DNA from: CATQHD01 sp965243165
GTDB taxonomy: Bacteria; Actinomycetota; Acidimicrobiia; Spongiisociales; Spongiisociaceae
DNA: 64,000 nucleotides
Direction of reading: 5' to 3'
Assembly (NCBI GenBank): GCA_965243165.1
Contig: OZ251535.1
Coordinates: forward strand, 868,001-932,000
Program-made: the position numbers and the translations under genes
Notes under the pieces: model-generated
The model's input: the letters and a program-made list of their open reading frames with translations, nothing else
What the model was told of the DNA's origin: nothing
Databases searched by the model: none
Shown here: positions 8,884 through 17,587 of the stretch, one piece after another
Layout of the letters: every line of letters starts with the position of its first letter
Position numbering within the stretch: the first letter of the stretch is position 1

Positions 8884-9110
8884 AACCCCTCCTCTGCCCT
8901 CCTGTCGCTGAATAGTTTGCCCCCCGCCGCCCAGTCGTCGGCGCCGATGTCGTGGAACACCACCGTTACCAGGTCCTTGGGCGAGCCTTGGTGATGGTGC
9001 ACCACGTGGCGGGCGATGCTGTCGGCCACCTCGTCGGCGAGGCGGCGTTTGGCGGCGCGCAGGTCGCCTTCGACCAAGTCGTACATGAAATGGATGTGGG
9101 CGACCGGCAT
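8880..9110 (-). CDS. Tautomerase-superfamily small protein with Pro-1
   Basis: Encodes 76 aa beginning MPVAHIHFMYDLVEGDLRAA. After Met removal the N-terminal proline would be the catalytic base of the 4-oxalocrotonate tautomerase/MIF superfamily, and the length fits the short subgroup. A beta-alpha-beta pattern with a DLVTVVFHDI strand supports this. It is the first gene of a two-gene leftward unit with Rieske A (4-bp overlap), so it may isomerise a product of that oxygenase. No other catalytic residue can be assigned confidently. Start chosen because the Pro-2 context is the family hallmark. Confidence 0.75.
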   Translation of the reverse strand: MPVAHIHFMYDLVEGDLRAAKRRLADEVADSIARHVVHHHQGSPKDLVTVVFHDIGADDWAAGGKLFSDRRAEEGL

Positions 9111-9165
9111 CGAAACTCCTTACCCGGATCCGGGGCGGGATCTCTCCCTGATATGTTACTTCAGC

Positions 9166-10575
9166 ATGGATGCGAGGGGCGCGGCCGCGGCGCCGTCCGG
9201 GCAGCCGGTGCGCTGCGATCTCCTGCTCGAGGGCGGGACGGTCATCACCCTCGACCCCTCCCGGCCGATCATCGAGGGCGGCTTCGCGGCGGTCGCAGAC
9301 GGCCGGATCGCGGCCGTGGGCCCCGGTGAGGAAGCCGCCGGTTTCCTGGCCGAACGGGTGATCTCCTGCCGGGGCCTCCTGGTGATGCCCGGCCTGGTCG
9401 ACTGCCACACCCACCTCTTCCAATCGTTGGGGCGCACCCTGGGCGAGGGGCTGGCGGGCTGGGAATGGTTGGGCCGGTTCATGTGGCCTTACGCCGCGCA
9501 GATCACGCCGGAGGAGAGCAGGGCGGCGGTCTACCTGGGGGCGGTGGAGGCGGCCCTGGCGGGGACGACCGCCCTGTTGGACCATCACTACGGGCGCACC
9601 GATCCGGCCTCGACCCTGGCGGCCGCGGAGGCCGTCGAAGAGGTGGGGCTGCGGGGGGCGGTGGCGAGGGGGGCGGCGGGCCCCTACACCCCTTTGGCCG
9701 AGCGCCAGGGGCTGCCCCGGTACGCCTTCCCGCTCAGCGCCGAGGAAGAGCTGGAGATGACCGAAGCATGCATCAGGGAGCGCCCGCCCGGATCGAAGGT
9801 GGCGGTGTGGCCCGGTCCGATCAACGCGGTCTACACGGACCAGGATCTCCTGGCGGCCGCGGCGGAGCTGGCCCGGTCGCACGGGGCCGGTTGGCACACC
9901 CATCTCAGCGCGCCCCGGAGCGATCCCGAGGTGTACCGGGAGGCCTACGGGGTCCGGCCGGCCGTGTGGCTGCGGGACAACGGGCTGCTGGGCCCCGGCG
10001 CCGTGCTCGCCCACGCCGCCTGGCTGGACGAGGAGGAGATCGAGGCGGTCGGATCGACCGGCGCCGCGGTGGTGCACTGCCCGGTGTCGAACCAGTACGT
10101 GCCCTACGGGGTGATGCCCATGCGCCGCCTGCGGGAGGCGGGGGCGGCCGTCGCCCTGGGGACCGACGGTTCGACCTGCGGCCACCGCCAGGATCTGTTC
10201 GAGAACATGAAGATGCTGGTGCTCATGCACCGGTTGGCCGAGCTGGACCCCGGCGCTTCGGAGGCGGGGGAGGCGCTGGAGCTGGCCACCCGGGGCGGAG
10301 CGGCCGCCCTCGGCCTCGACGCCGGCCGGCTGGCGCCGGGGGCTTTGGCCGACGTGATCGCGGTCGACGCCGGCCGCCCCCATCTGACTCCGGTGCACGA
10401 TCCGGTCGCGGCCTTGGTCTACGCCGCCCGCGGCAGCGACGTAACGCTGAGCATCGTCGGCGGCCGGATCGTGGTGGAGGACGGCCGGTGCGTCCTGGTC
10501 GACCAAGACGAGGTGATGGCCGAAGCCCGAGGCCGGGCCCGCGACCTCACCGCCAGGATCGGCCTTCGTCGCTGA
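9166..10575 (+). CDS. Amidohydrolase (8-oxoguanine/SAH deaminase and atrazine chlorohydrolase family), copy 1
   Basis: Encodes 469 aa from ATG 9166; an upstream extension in frame overlaps the divergent tautomerase promoter and lacks similarity. It is a metal-dependent TIM-barrel hydrolase: metal ligands DCHTHLFQ (HxH), HTHLSAP and AHAAWLD (His), and LGTDGS (Asp), with the composite beta-sandwich domain at both ends (LLLEGGTVITLDPSRP; SIVGGRIVVEDGR). This group deaminates purine-like or triazine rings. A paralogue lies at 17,588. It is divergent from the tautomerase/Rieske unit. The sequence just before the start (CTGATATGTTACTTCAG) resembles half of the operator found elsewhere in the window. 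Confidence 0.88.
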   Translation: MDARGAAAAPSGQPVRCDLLLEGGTVITLDPSRPIIEGGFAAVADGRIAAVGPGEEAAGFLAERVISCRGLLVMPGLVDCHTHLFQSLGRTLGEGLAGWEWLGRFMWPYAAQITPEESRAAVYLGAVEAALAGTTALLDHHYGRTDPASTLAAAEAVEEVGLRGAVARGAAGPYTPLAERQGLPRYAFPLSAEEELEMTEACIRERPPGSKVAVWPGPINAVYTDQDLLAAAAELARSHGAGWHTHLSAPRSDPEVYREAYGVRPAVWLRDNGLLGPGAVLAHAAWLDEEEIEAVGSTGAAVVHCPVSNQYVPYGVMPMRRLREAGAAVALGTDGSTCGHRQDLFENMKMLVLMHRLAELDPGASEAGEALELATRGGAAALGLDAGRLAPGALADVIAVDAGRPHLTPVHDPVAALVYAARGSDVTLSIVGGRIVVEDGRCVLVDQDEVMAEARGRARDLTARIGLRR

Positions 10576-10619
10576 AGACCGCCGGGCCGATTCCTGACGG
10601 CGAACCCGGTCGAACCCCG

Positions 10620-11666
10620 TCAGAAGACCGGCTGCTCCGCCGGCCGCCTTCCCGCCTCGGCGCCCCGCCGCCGCCCTCGGCTCTCCCCGCCGTCGCCGGT
10701 CGTGAAGGCGCTCGCGTGCACGACGGCCCCGTCGAGGGTCAGCACCTGGCCGACCATCCACCGATCCGTCAGATGCCGCTCGACTCCGAGGTCGATGCCC
10801 GGGGTTTCTTCGGCCGGCCCCCCGAGGCGGTTGACCATGTGCAGCGCCCGGCCCGCCGAGGGTCTGCCGTCTGCGGCCGGCTGCTCCGCCAGGTAGGAAC
10901 GGATCAACCCGCTCCAATGAACCTTCAGCAGCTCCGGGGAGCCGAACAGGTCGACCGCCGCCATGCGCCTGCCGTGCGCCACGGCCAAACCGCACTGGCC
11001 GGGCAGCGGCCCCCGCCGGGCGAGCTCTTGGTCGGCCTCGGCGAGGCGCCGGTCGCGCTGCAGGTGCTGGTCGGCTTCCCTGACGGCGCTGGTGGCGGAC
11101 CGGACCTGCCTCTGGGCGAGCTCGCGGTCGATGCTCGCCCAGACGGCGCCTTGGTCGCTTCGGCGCCCGGCCTGCATCGAGACCGCTTCGGCCACCGAGT
11201 AGTTCTTGGCCAGGCGGGTCCGCCGGGGTGTGAAGGCGCGGCCCCGGTCGAAGCGCCGGCGGCCGCCCCACCGCCCCCGCTCCAGGCAGGAGACCGGGAT
11301 CTCGACTTTGGCGGAGGGGGCGATCAGGACGCTGACATTCAGCACCCGGTCCTGCAGGCCGCCCACCAGCTGCTCGCCCTCCGGGGCGAGGATCGGCCGG
11401 TCGGTCGGATTCGAAACCAAGAGGGAGGGAACCGTCGGGCCGGGAAGCTCGTCGAAGACCAGGCCCGCTTCCTTGCCGGAGGAGATATCCGGCAGATCGT
11501 TGCCCGGCAGGTAGACCGGGAAGAAAGATACGCCGAGGCGGGTGATGGGCCGTCCGACCGCCGCCCGCTCCAGCACCGGAACCGGGGGGCTGGCTTCTTT
11601 CCCGGCGGCCCCCCGGAACCGCTGCTGCCCGCGTCGGCTGCGCCCGATGTCGTCGTCGTCGTTCAT
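10620..11666 (-). CDS. ARPP-1-type protein of unknown function
   Basis: Encodes 348 aa. The most conserved-looking block is ILAPEGEQLVGGLQDRVLN followed by VEIPVSCLERGRW, which I recognise as the core of the ARPP-1 family (named for association with ADP-ribosylglycohydrolase and rhodanese-phosphatase genes). The rest is Arg/Ala-rich: a central helical region (residues about 170-220, READQHLQRDRRLAEADQEL) and a low-complexity tail. No catalytic motif or membrane segment is visible. It is divergent from the XRE-cupin regulator across a 177-bp AT-rich gap with a perfect palindrome, suggesting regulatory linkage. Function unknown; family assignment from memory of the motif. Confidence 0.6.
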   Translation of the reverse strand: MNDDDDIGRSRRGQQRFRGAAGKEASPPVPVLERAAVGRPITRLGVSFFPVYLPGNDLPDISSGKEAGLVFDELPGPTVPSLLVSNPTDRPILAPEGEQLVGGLQDRVLNVSVLIAPSAKVEIPVSCLERGRWGGRRRFDRGRAFTPRRTRLAKNYSVAEAVSMQAGRRSDQGAVWASIDRELAQRQVRSATSAVREADQHLQRDRRLAEADQELARRGPLPGQCGLAVAHGRRMAAVDLFGSPELLKVHWSGLIRSYLAEQPAADGRPSAGRALHMVNRLGGPAEETPGIDLGVERHLTDRWMVGQVLTLDGAVVHASAFTTGDGGESRGRRRGAEAGRRPAEQPVF

Positions 11667-11719
11667 GTTGTCTCCTTTCCGGGGGCCGGGGCGAGGAGGC
11701 TCCCGCCTGTTGCGGCCCA

Positions 11720-11765
11720 GTTATTTACATTTCGATAACAACCATACACGGTTTATGTCATAAAC
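11720..11765. promoter_or_regulatory. Divergent operator region with perfect palindrome GTTTATG-T-CATAAAC
   Basis: Between the ARPP-1 gene (leftward) and the XRE-cupin regulator (rightward) lies an AT-rich stretch in otherwise GC-rich DNA. It holds a perfect 15-bp palindrome at 11,751-11,765 and, 11 bp to its left, GTTAT-N10-ATAAC at 11,720-11,739. Such dyads in a divergent gap next to a HTH gene are typical autoregulatory operators; binding by the adjacent regulator is inferred. Confidence 0.5.
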
Positions 11766-11843
11766 ACAACAACAAGACCTGTTCCCCGTCGGCAAGGCTG
11801 TCTGCGGGGCGGCGGGCAGGGAGGGCGGGCCGCCTCAGGTAGC

Positions 11844-12449
11844 ATGAGGAACATGGCTTCAATAACCGTTGAGGACGATGAACCCGGCCCCGTAGACGAG
11901 AAGGAGGTGGCCGCCGCGCTCGGTGCCGCCCTCAGGACGCTGCGGAAGACGCACGGCCTGACCCTTCGGCAGCTGGCCGAACGCTGCGGCCTCTCCCAGC
12001 CCTTCCTGAGCCAGATCGAGAACGGCAAGGCCATGCCCAGCCTGACCGCCCTCCACCATGTGGCCCGGGCCCTGGGAACCACCGCCCACGAGCTGCTCCA
12101 GCCGCAGGCGGAGGCCGAGGTGAGCCTGGTCCGCCGCCGCCAGGGAAGCGCCTACCAGCTGGCCGAGGGCGCCACGATCCGTTTCCTGACCAGCCGGAGC
12201 GCCCGCCGGCTCGAGCCCAACGAAGTCGAGTACGAGCCGGGCGTCCGCATCGAGAACACCGGCCATGCGGGCGAGGAGGCCATCTACATCTTGGAAGGGC
12301 GGCTGACAGTCGAGATCGAGGGCTTCGGACGTACAGAGCTGGAGCGGGGCGACGCCTACCTCTACCCGGCCGCCATCCCCCATGTCCTGTCCACGGACGA
12401 AAGCCGGGCCTGCCGGTTTCTGATCATCACCTCGCCCCCCTCGTTCTGA
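11844..12449 (+). CDS. XRE-family regulator with C-terminal cupin domain
   Basis: Encodes 201 aa. Residues about 22-80 form a lambda-repressor-like HTH (LRTLRKTHGLTLRQLAERCG, then SQPFLSQIENGKAMPSL); residues about 120-198 form a cupin_2 barrel (GHAGEEAIYILEGRLTVEIE, YPAAIPHVLS) that usually binds a small effector. This architecture (SutR/PuuR-like) commonly controls polyamine, amino-acid or amine uptake. Only 3 bp separate it from the ethanolamine-type permease, so they are one operon and the permease substrate or its product may be the effector. Starts at 11,844 or at the second Met (11,853) are both possible. Confidence 0.88.
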   Translation: MRNMASITVEDDEPGPVDEKEVAAALGAALRTLRKTHGLTLRQLAERCGLSQPFLSQIENGKAMPSLTALHHVARALGTTAHELLQPQAEAEVSLVRRRQGSAYQLAEGATIRFLTSRSARRLEPNEVEYEPGVRIENTGHAGEEAIYILEGRLTVEIEGFGRTELERGDAYLYPAAIPHVLSTDESRACRFLIITSPPSF

Positions 12450-12452
12450 CCG

Positions 12453-13967
12453 ATGTGGGCGGACAGGGGCGGCCCCGGCGGGGGCAGGGGCGTGGAGTAC
12501 AACGAGGTCGGCCCCGGCTACTTCGAGAAGCGCGGGCTGAAGCGCTTCGCCGGGGCGGCGTCGCTCTGGGCGCTGGGGGTGGGGGCGGTCATCTCCGGGG
12601 ACTTCTTCGGCTGGAACTTCGGGCTGGCGGCGGGCGGCTTCGGCGGCCTGGCCGTTGCCACGGGCGTCGTGGCGCTGATGTACCTCGGCATCTGCTATTC
12701 GATCGCCGAGATGTCGCCCGCCCTGCCCCACACCGGCGGGGCCTATTCGTTCGGGCGGACGGCGATGGGGCCGTGGGGCGGCCTCATCACCGGACTGGCC
12801 GAGAACATCGAGTACATCCTCACCCCGGCCGTGATCGTGGTGGGGATCGGCGGCTACATAGGAGCTGTGTTCAACGACCTGTTCGGGATCGCCGTACCCG
12901 CTCCGGTCTGGTGGCTGGTCTTCTACGTCCTGTTCGTAGGGCTCAACATCGCCGGGGTGGAGGCGGCCTTCCGGTTCACCGTCTTCATCACCTTGTTGTC
13001 CTTGGCGATCCTGGCGGTGTTCTGGATCGGCGCCGTTCCGCATTTCAGCTGGGAGGCGGCTTTGAACATCGAACCCGAAGCCGGCAACTCCCGCTTCCTG
13101 CCCTTCGGTTGGGCCGGCGCCGCCCAGGCCGCGCCCTTCGCCATCTGGTTCTACCTCGCCATCGAACAGCTGCCGCTGGCCGCCGAAGAGTCCCGCAACC
13201 CCCAGCGGGACATGCCCAAGGCGATGCTCTGGGGGATCCTCACGTTGATCGTTGCTTCTGCCCTGACCTTGTTCCTGAACGCCGGCATCGCGCCGGGGTC
13301 GGCGGAGGTGGGGCGCTCCGACGAGCCGCTCTTCCTGGCTTTCGAGACCATCTTCGGCGGCGGCGCCGGGGCTTCGCTGCTGGCCCTGGCGGCGGTGGCC
13401 GGGCTGGTGGCTAGCTTCCACACCATCATCTACGCCTACGGCCGCAACATATATTCATTGTCGCGCTCGGGCTATTTCCCCAAGTGGCTTTCGGTAACCC
13501 TGCCCCGCCGCAAGACCCCGCACCGGGCGTTGATCGCGGGCGCGGTGATCGGCTACGGCGCCGCCCTGCTGATCGAGTTCGGGAGTGACTGGTTCGGCCC
13601 CGATGTTCCGGTGGGCGCGGTGTTGCTGAACATGGCGGTCTTCGGGGCGGTCATCGCCTACATGATGCAGATGATCGCCTTCGTGCGGCTGCGCATCCGG
13701 TTCCCGGCCATCGAGCGGCCCTACGTGAGTCCGCTGGGCAATGCGGGGGCGGTCGCGGCGGCGGTGATCGCCTTCGCCGTCCTGTGCTTCCTCTTCCTGA
13801 ACCCCGACTACCGCCTGGGCGTCTACGGCTGCGCCGTCTGGTTCGCGGCGGGCTTGATCCACTTCGCGGTCAGCGGGCGCAAGAAGCTGGTGTTCTCCCC
13901 GGAGGAGAAGTTCGCGATGGAGAACACCCCGCCGCCGCCGTCACCCGCTGAAGCCCCCGAAAGCTAG
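12453..13967 (+). CDS. eat: APC-family permease, ethanolamine-permease type
   Basis: Encodes 504 aa with about 12 hydrophobic helices. The first helices contain WALGVGAVISGDFFGWNF and LPHTGGAYSFGRTAMGPWGG followed by GLAENIEYILTPAVIV, phrases I associate with ethanolamine permeases (Eat) of the amino acid-polyamine-organocation family. The protein imports a small amine across the cytoplasmic membrane. It follows the XRE-cupin regulator by 3 bp. GTG at 12,492 (VEYNEVGPGYFEKRG), preceded by GGGCAGGGG, is an alternative start that would remove 13 Gly-rich residues and may be the real one. No ethanolamine ammonia-lyase genes are nearby. Confidence 0.8.
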   Translation: MWADRGGPGGGRGVEYNEVGPGYFEKRGLKRFAGAASLWALGVGAVISGDFFGWNFGLAAGGFGGLAVATGVVALMYLGICYSIAEMSPALPHTGGAYSFGRTAMGPWGGLITGLAENIEYILTPAVIVVGIGGYIGAVFNDLFGIAVPAPVWWLVFYVLFVGLNIAGVEAAFRFTVFITLLSLAILAVFWIGAVPHFSWEAALNIEPEAGNSRFLPFGWAGAAQAAPFAIWFYLAIEQLPLAAEESRNPQRDMPKAMLWGILTLIVASALTLFLNAGIAPGSAEVGRSDEPLFLAFETIFGGGAGASLLALAAVAGLVASFHTIIYAYGRNIYSLSRSGYFPKWLSVTLPRRKTPHRALIAGAVIGYGAALLIEFGSDWFGPDVPVGAVLLNMAVFGAVIAYMMQMIAFVRLRIRFPAIERPYVSPLGNAGAVAAAVIAFAVLCFLFLNPDYRLGVYGCAVWFAAGLIHFAVSGRKKLVFSPEEKFAMENTPPPPSPAEAPES

Positions 13968-14040
13968 CCCCGCTTATTCATATCCACGCGGGCCGGGCCG
14001 GGCGCCGTTCCGCAGGGGCTCGAAGGCCGGGGTTCAGAGG

Positions 14041-15225
14041 TCAGACGGCGTGTTCGTAGACCGCGGTTTCGAAGGCCAGGTATCCGTTCAGCGAAGCGGG
14101 GTCGACGAATGGGAACACCTGGGAGGCCCAGAAACCGCCCACGCCGTTGCGCCGGTCGATCCAGTAGTAGAGGTTGGCCAGCCCCGCCCAGGCCAGCGAA
14201 CCGGCCGGGCGTCCGGTGGGGGCGTCCTCCTCGTTGATCATGAAGGTCAGACCCCACGTCTTGGGCATGCCGGGGAAGAACTCGACGTCGTTGGTCAGCC
14301 TCCGGACGACCCCGGGCAGGGCCTTGATCTTCATGCCGCCTTCCAAGCCGTTCTGCGACGCCATCTCCACGGTTTCCTTCTGGAGCACCGGCCCCTCCGG
14401 CCCCATCCCGTCGTTCAGCCACATGCGGATGAACCTGGAGTAGTCCTCGACGGTCGAATACAGGCCGTGTCCGCCCATATGAACTTCCGGATCGGGCGGC
14501 AGCTCGAATCCCAGCGGCTTGAGCGACCCGTCGCGGCGGCGCTGGTGGACGTCGGCCAGGCGGCTGCGCATGCCGCCTTCGAGGGTGAACGAGGTGGATT
14601 CCATGCCCAGCGGCTCGAAGATGCGCTCCGCCATCACCTCCCCCAGCCGCTGGCCGGCAACGCCCTCTACCACCAGGCCCGCCCAGTCGAGGCCGGCGCC
14701 GTATTCCCACGCGTCGCCCGGATCGAACAGCAGAGGCGTGTTGAGGGACTCCATCGAGGCGGTGATCACGCCCGGCTTGCCGTGTTCCCGAACCAGGCGG
14801 TTGTACTGCTCGTTGAACATGTCGTAGGCGAAGCCCGCCGTGTGGAGCAGGAGCATCCTGGCGGTTATGTCCCGCTTGGGGGGGCGGAGCATCGGATCGC
14901 CGCCGCTGTCGAATCCCTCCAGCACCTGCAGGCCGCCGATGGCCGGGGTGTAGTTCTTGGCGGGCGCATCCAGATCCAGGCGGCCGTCCTCCGCCAGCTG
15001 CAGGCAGACGGCGCCGGTGACCGCCTTGGTGGTGGAGAACACGGCGCACACCGTGTCGGTGGTCATCTTCTCGCCGCCGCCCAGCACCCGTTCGCCGGCC
15101 GCCCCCCGGTAGATGTCCCCGCTGCGGTCGGTGGCCGCCGCCGCCGCCCCCGGCGCCCTCGGATCGGAGGAGACCGCAGCCTCGAGCGCCGCGTCCGCCG
15201 CCGCCCTCAAACCGCTGCCTCTCAT
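14041..15225 (-). CDS. Serine hydrolase of the beta-lactamase/EstB (class C-like) family
   Basis: Encodes 394 aa. The nucleophile motif S-x-x-K is STTK (S64, K67), the second motif is a Tyr in WEYGAGLDW (about Y175), and LLLHTAGFAY and FEPLGMESTSF are typical of the penicillin-binding-protein-like esterase group (EstB, LovD, 6-aminohexanoate hydrolase). There is no signal peptide, so a cytoplasmic esterase or amidase is more likely than a resistance beta-lactamase. It is convergent with the permease gene (73-bp gap) and 70 bp downstream of the alpha/beta hydrolase on the same strand. Substrate unknown. Confidence 0.85.
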   Translation of the reverse strand: MRGSGLRAAADAALEAAVSSDPRAPGAAAAATDRSGDIYRGAAGERVLGGGEKMTTDTVCAVFSTTKAVTGAVCLQLAEDGRLDLDAPAKNYTPAIGGLQVLEGFDSGGDPMLRPPKRDITARMLLLHTAGFAYDMFNEQYNRLVREHGKPGVITASMESLNTPLLFDPGDAWEYGAGLDWAGLVVEGVAGQRLGEVMAERIFEPLGMESTSFTLEGGMRSRLADVHQRRRDGSLKPLGFELPPDPEVHMGGHGLYSTVEDYSRFIRMWLNDGMGPEGPVLQKETVEMASQNGLEGGMKIKALPGVVRRLTNDVEFFPGMPKTWGLTFMINEEDAPTGRPAGSLAWAGLANLYYWIDRRNGVGGFWASQVFPFVDPASLNGYLAFETAVYEHAV

Positions 15226-15295
15226 CTGAGGAATCCTCTCGCCGGGATGTGTTCCGGCGGCGGTCCGAGCCCCGCCCGCCCCCGGCCGGCCGGGG

Positions 15296-16096
15296 TCACA
15301 GGAAGGGGGTCACCGCCTCCAGCAGGCCGGAGGGGTTGTCCACCGGGATGACGTGGGTGCTGTTCTCCACCTCGGCCAGCCGGGATCCCGGGGTGCGGGC
15401 GGCCATGTCGGCCATCACCTCCCCGCTCACGAAGCTGTCGGCGGCGTGAACGTACAGGACCTCGGGGAGCCGTTCCAGCCGGCCCCAGTGGTCGTCGGAG
15501 CGGAACGGCCAGCGCTCGAAGAAGAAGGGGTCGTGTTTGGGGGCCAGCCGCCCTCCCGCCGCGGGGGCGAAGCAGGCGGCGGCGGTGAGCTCCACCATTT
15601 CGTCGGGGGCGTTGGGGTAGGCCGCCCTCACCCCGGCCTTCACCTCGTCGTGGTCGGCGTGGTCGGTGGGGCGGGGGAACAGGTCGGTTTCTCCTTGGGC
15701 GAAGGACGGCTCCACGTCCACCACCGCCACTTTGGCAGTCCGGCCGGGATTGTCCGCCGCGTACTGAACGGCAACCAGCGCCCCCCATGAGGAACCCATC
15801 AGGTCCACCTGGCCGCCGCCCAGGGAATCGACGAGGGCGGCCAGGTCGGCGGCGTGGTGCTCGGTGCGGTAGTTCTGGCCGGCCGACCACTGGCTCTCGC
15901 CGTACCCGCGGAAGTCGAGCGCCAGCACCCGCCGCCGTTCGCGCAGGCCCGCCGCCGCCGCCGCCCAGTTCCAGGCGTTGCCGGTCACGCCATGCATGCA
16001 GATGAGGGTCCGCCCTTCTCCGCCGTAGTCGAGATAGTGCAGGCGGTTGCCCTCCGCCCCGGCCGCGTAGCCGTGGCGGACCTCGGATGTCAGCAT
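15296..16096 (-). CDS. Alpha/beta-fold hydrolase
   Basis: Encodes 266 aa with the canonical fold: oxyanion MHGVTGNAWNW (H35-G36), strand plus DFRGYGESQW, nucleophile elbow GSSWG (S103), a strand-terminal acid in YVHAADSF, and catalytic His in NSTHVIPVDNP. Insertion of a lid of about 60 residues (PSFAQGETDLFPRP onward) fits esterases, dehalogenases or C-C hydrolases. It shares strand and short spacing with the downstream serine hydrolase and may form one unit with it. The specific reaction cannot be deduced. Confidence 0.85.
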   Translation of the reverse strand: MLTSEVRHGYAAGAEGNRLHYLDYGGEGRTLICMHGVTGNAWNWAAAAAGLRERRRVLALDFRGYGESQWSAGQNYRTEHHAADLAALVDSLGGGQVDLMGSSWGALVAVQYAADNPGRTAKVAVVDVEPSFAQGETDLFPRPTDHADHDEVKAGVRAAYPNAPDEMVELTAAACFAPAAGGRLAPKHDPFFFERWPFRSDDHWGRLERLPEVLYVHAADSFVSGEVMADMAARTPGSRLAEVENSTHVIPVDNPSGLLEAVTPFL

Positions 16097-16199
16097 GAAT
16101 CATCTCCTTCCGGTAGACGGGCCGTTCGGGCCCGCCTCGATACTATTGCCGATGCTCGACAGGCGGCGGCTCAGCCTCCCGCCTGCGCGCCCTTCGGGT

Positions 16200-17282
16200 T
16201 CACACAGCAGATGAGCCTACCGAGATATCCAACGAAGCTTCGGCGGTCGCTCTCAAGGCTGCTTCCGGAACTTTTCTGTCCGGGGCGAACCGGCGGGCGG
16301 CCGCAACCAAGTCTTCGGCGGTGCGGACATCAGGCATTCGGGCGAGCAGACGGGCCAGGGTTCGAGCGTCCCGGCGGCGGCCGGACATCATCAGCAACCC
16401 CGCCAGATGAGCCGGAGACGATGCCCGAACGATCAGATGCGGATGGTAGAAGAGAGATGAGGAGGCCGCCGGGTTGCCCTGATCCAGGCCGGGGGCGGGC
16501 AGACGCGACAGCCAGTCATCCGGCCAACTGCGGTCGGCGGCCAAGTCCGCCACTGCTGTCCGAACTGCAGCATGGCCTGCGTCGCTCAGAGCGTCCACCG
16601 CCGCGCCGCTGACGTCCGAAAGGTCGAGGCGGGCCGACTGCGCCAGTTCGAACGCCGCGTTGCCGGTCAAATGAATGCCGGCGTACACACCGATATCTTC
16701 GAACAGCCGGGCGATTTGCTCGAAGGCGTCCAGGGCTGCCTGAGGGGACGGCTCCCCAGGACGAATGCGCCCTTCTCTCCAGGCGGGTGACTTCCAGGTG
16801 ATCACCGATCCTTTCCCTTCGATGAGCTGCTGAGCCGACACCAGGTTGTAGTCTTCCACCAGCAAGCCGTGTTCGAGCAGCCATGGCGCAGGCGATATCG
16901 CCGTCAAATACGCCCCGATCCCGCCCTGGTCGAATATCGGCCACACATGATCCAAATACTTGGTCGGCTTGAGAGCCCAGCCGGGAGGCTCCAGCCGGTA
17001 ACGGCGGCTGAGTTCGTGGGCGAACCCGGCTATGAAAGCGTCCCATCGGACGTCTTCCAACGGCAACGGCTCCTCGGCTATCATCGCCGCCCGCACATCC
17101 GGCTCCTGTCCGCTCCACCGCAACCAAAAAGTGCGCGTCAGGAACCGAGACCGCCACACGTCAGTATCGCACGGGCGGATGCATTCCACCATTTCCGCGA
17201 GGGTGCAGGCTTCCAGGCTGCGGTCGGGACCGCAGTTGTAGGGCAACGGCGGCAGGTCAGGGCGAATCGGACGGGAACTCAT
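16200..17282 (-). CDS. Two-part protein: unknown N-terminal domain plus degenerate nucleotidyltransferase-like (DUF6036-type) C-terminus
   Basis: Encodes 360 aa. Residues 1 to about 130 form an unnamed domain (WDAFIAGFAHELSRRYRLEP, GAYLTAISPAPWLLEHGLL) that I remember as a stand-alone partner of DUF6036 nucleotidyltransferases. From about residue 163 it resembles a DUF6036 protein: AFEQIARLFEDIG aligns with AFADIARKLKGR of the gene just upstream, LTGNAAFELA with VVGGAAIALA, and VADLAADRSW with VEVAADRGW. It then continues with DDWLSRLPAPGL and LIVRASSPAHLAGLLMMSGR, the usual C-terminal half. The catalytic Asp pair is not preserved at the expected place. ATG overlaps the upstream stop by 4 bp. 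Possible toxin-antitoxin relative. Confidence 0.55.
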   Translation of the reverse strand: MSSRPIRPDLPPLPYNCGPDRSLEACTLAEMVECIRPCDTDVWRSRFLTRTFWLRWSGQEPDVRAAMIAEEPLPLEDVRWDAFIAGFAHELSRRYRLEPPGWALKPTKYLDHVWPIFDQGGIGAYLTAISPAPWLLEHGLLVEDYNLVSAQQLIEGKGSVITWKSPAWREGRIRPGEPSPQAALDAFEQIARLFEDIGVYAGIHLTGNAAFELAQSARLDLSDVSGAAVDALSDAGHAAVRTAVADLAADRSWPDDWLSRLPAPGLDQGNPAASSSLFYHPHLIVRASSPAHLAGLLMMSGRRRDARTLARLLARMPDVRTAEDLVAAARRFAPDRKVPEAALRATAEASLDISVGSSAV

Positions 17283-17512
17283 GTGCGGTCCCAGCCGCGG
17301 TCTGCAGCGACTTCTACGGCGGCATCCAGCAGAGCGTTGCGTTCTGCGTCCAACCTGGCATCCACGTCTCTGGTGAGCCGTGTGTTGTCGTAGGCAAGTG
17401 CTATAGCAGCGCCGCCGACAACATACATTTCGTCGTCGGCTGTGCGCCCCTTTAGTTTGCGGGCTATATCCGCGAATGCGGACAGGATGGTCGTCTTCGT
17501 AAGCCGTTCCAC
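17279..17512 (-). CDS. Short nucleotidyltransferase-like (DUF6036-type) N-terminal fragment
   Basis: Encodes 77 aa from GTG 17512. It carries the nucleotidyltransferase pattern: VVGGAAIALAYDNTRLTRDVDA (Gly-Gly then Asp-x-Asp, a metal-binding pair), followed by one helix ending AADRGWDRT. A normal DUF6036 protein continues here into its C-terminal half; instead a stop codon overlaps the next ATG, and the C-terminal half is found inside the downstream 360-aa protein. It is therefore either a truncated enzyme or a small partner protein co-translated with the downstream gene. No strong ribosome site is seen. Confidence 0.6.
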   Translation of the reverse strand: MERLTKTTILSAFADIARKLKGRTADDEMYVVGGAAIALAYDNTRLTRDVDARLDAERNALLDAAVEVAADRGWDRT

Positions 17513-17587
17513 TGGTCGCTCATCCTGGTCTTGTTGCCGGGAAGATTCCCTGCAGGGAGGAGTGCAGGCGGTTGGGTCTGTTCGATG

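Noticed and set aside
8884..11271. N-terminal extension of Rieske A by almost 800 codons
   Set aside because: The extension is antisense to the amidohydrolase and crosses the tautomerase gene in another frame; the Rieske family length is reached from ATG 8,883.
14041..15225. Beta-lactamase resistance gene
   Set aside because: No export signal and best fit to EstB-like esterases; the STTK motif alone does not show antibiotic hydrolysis.
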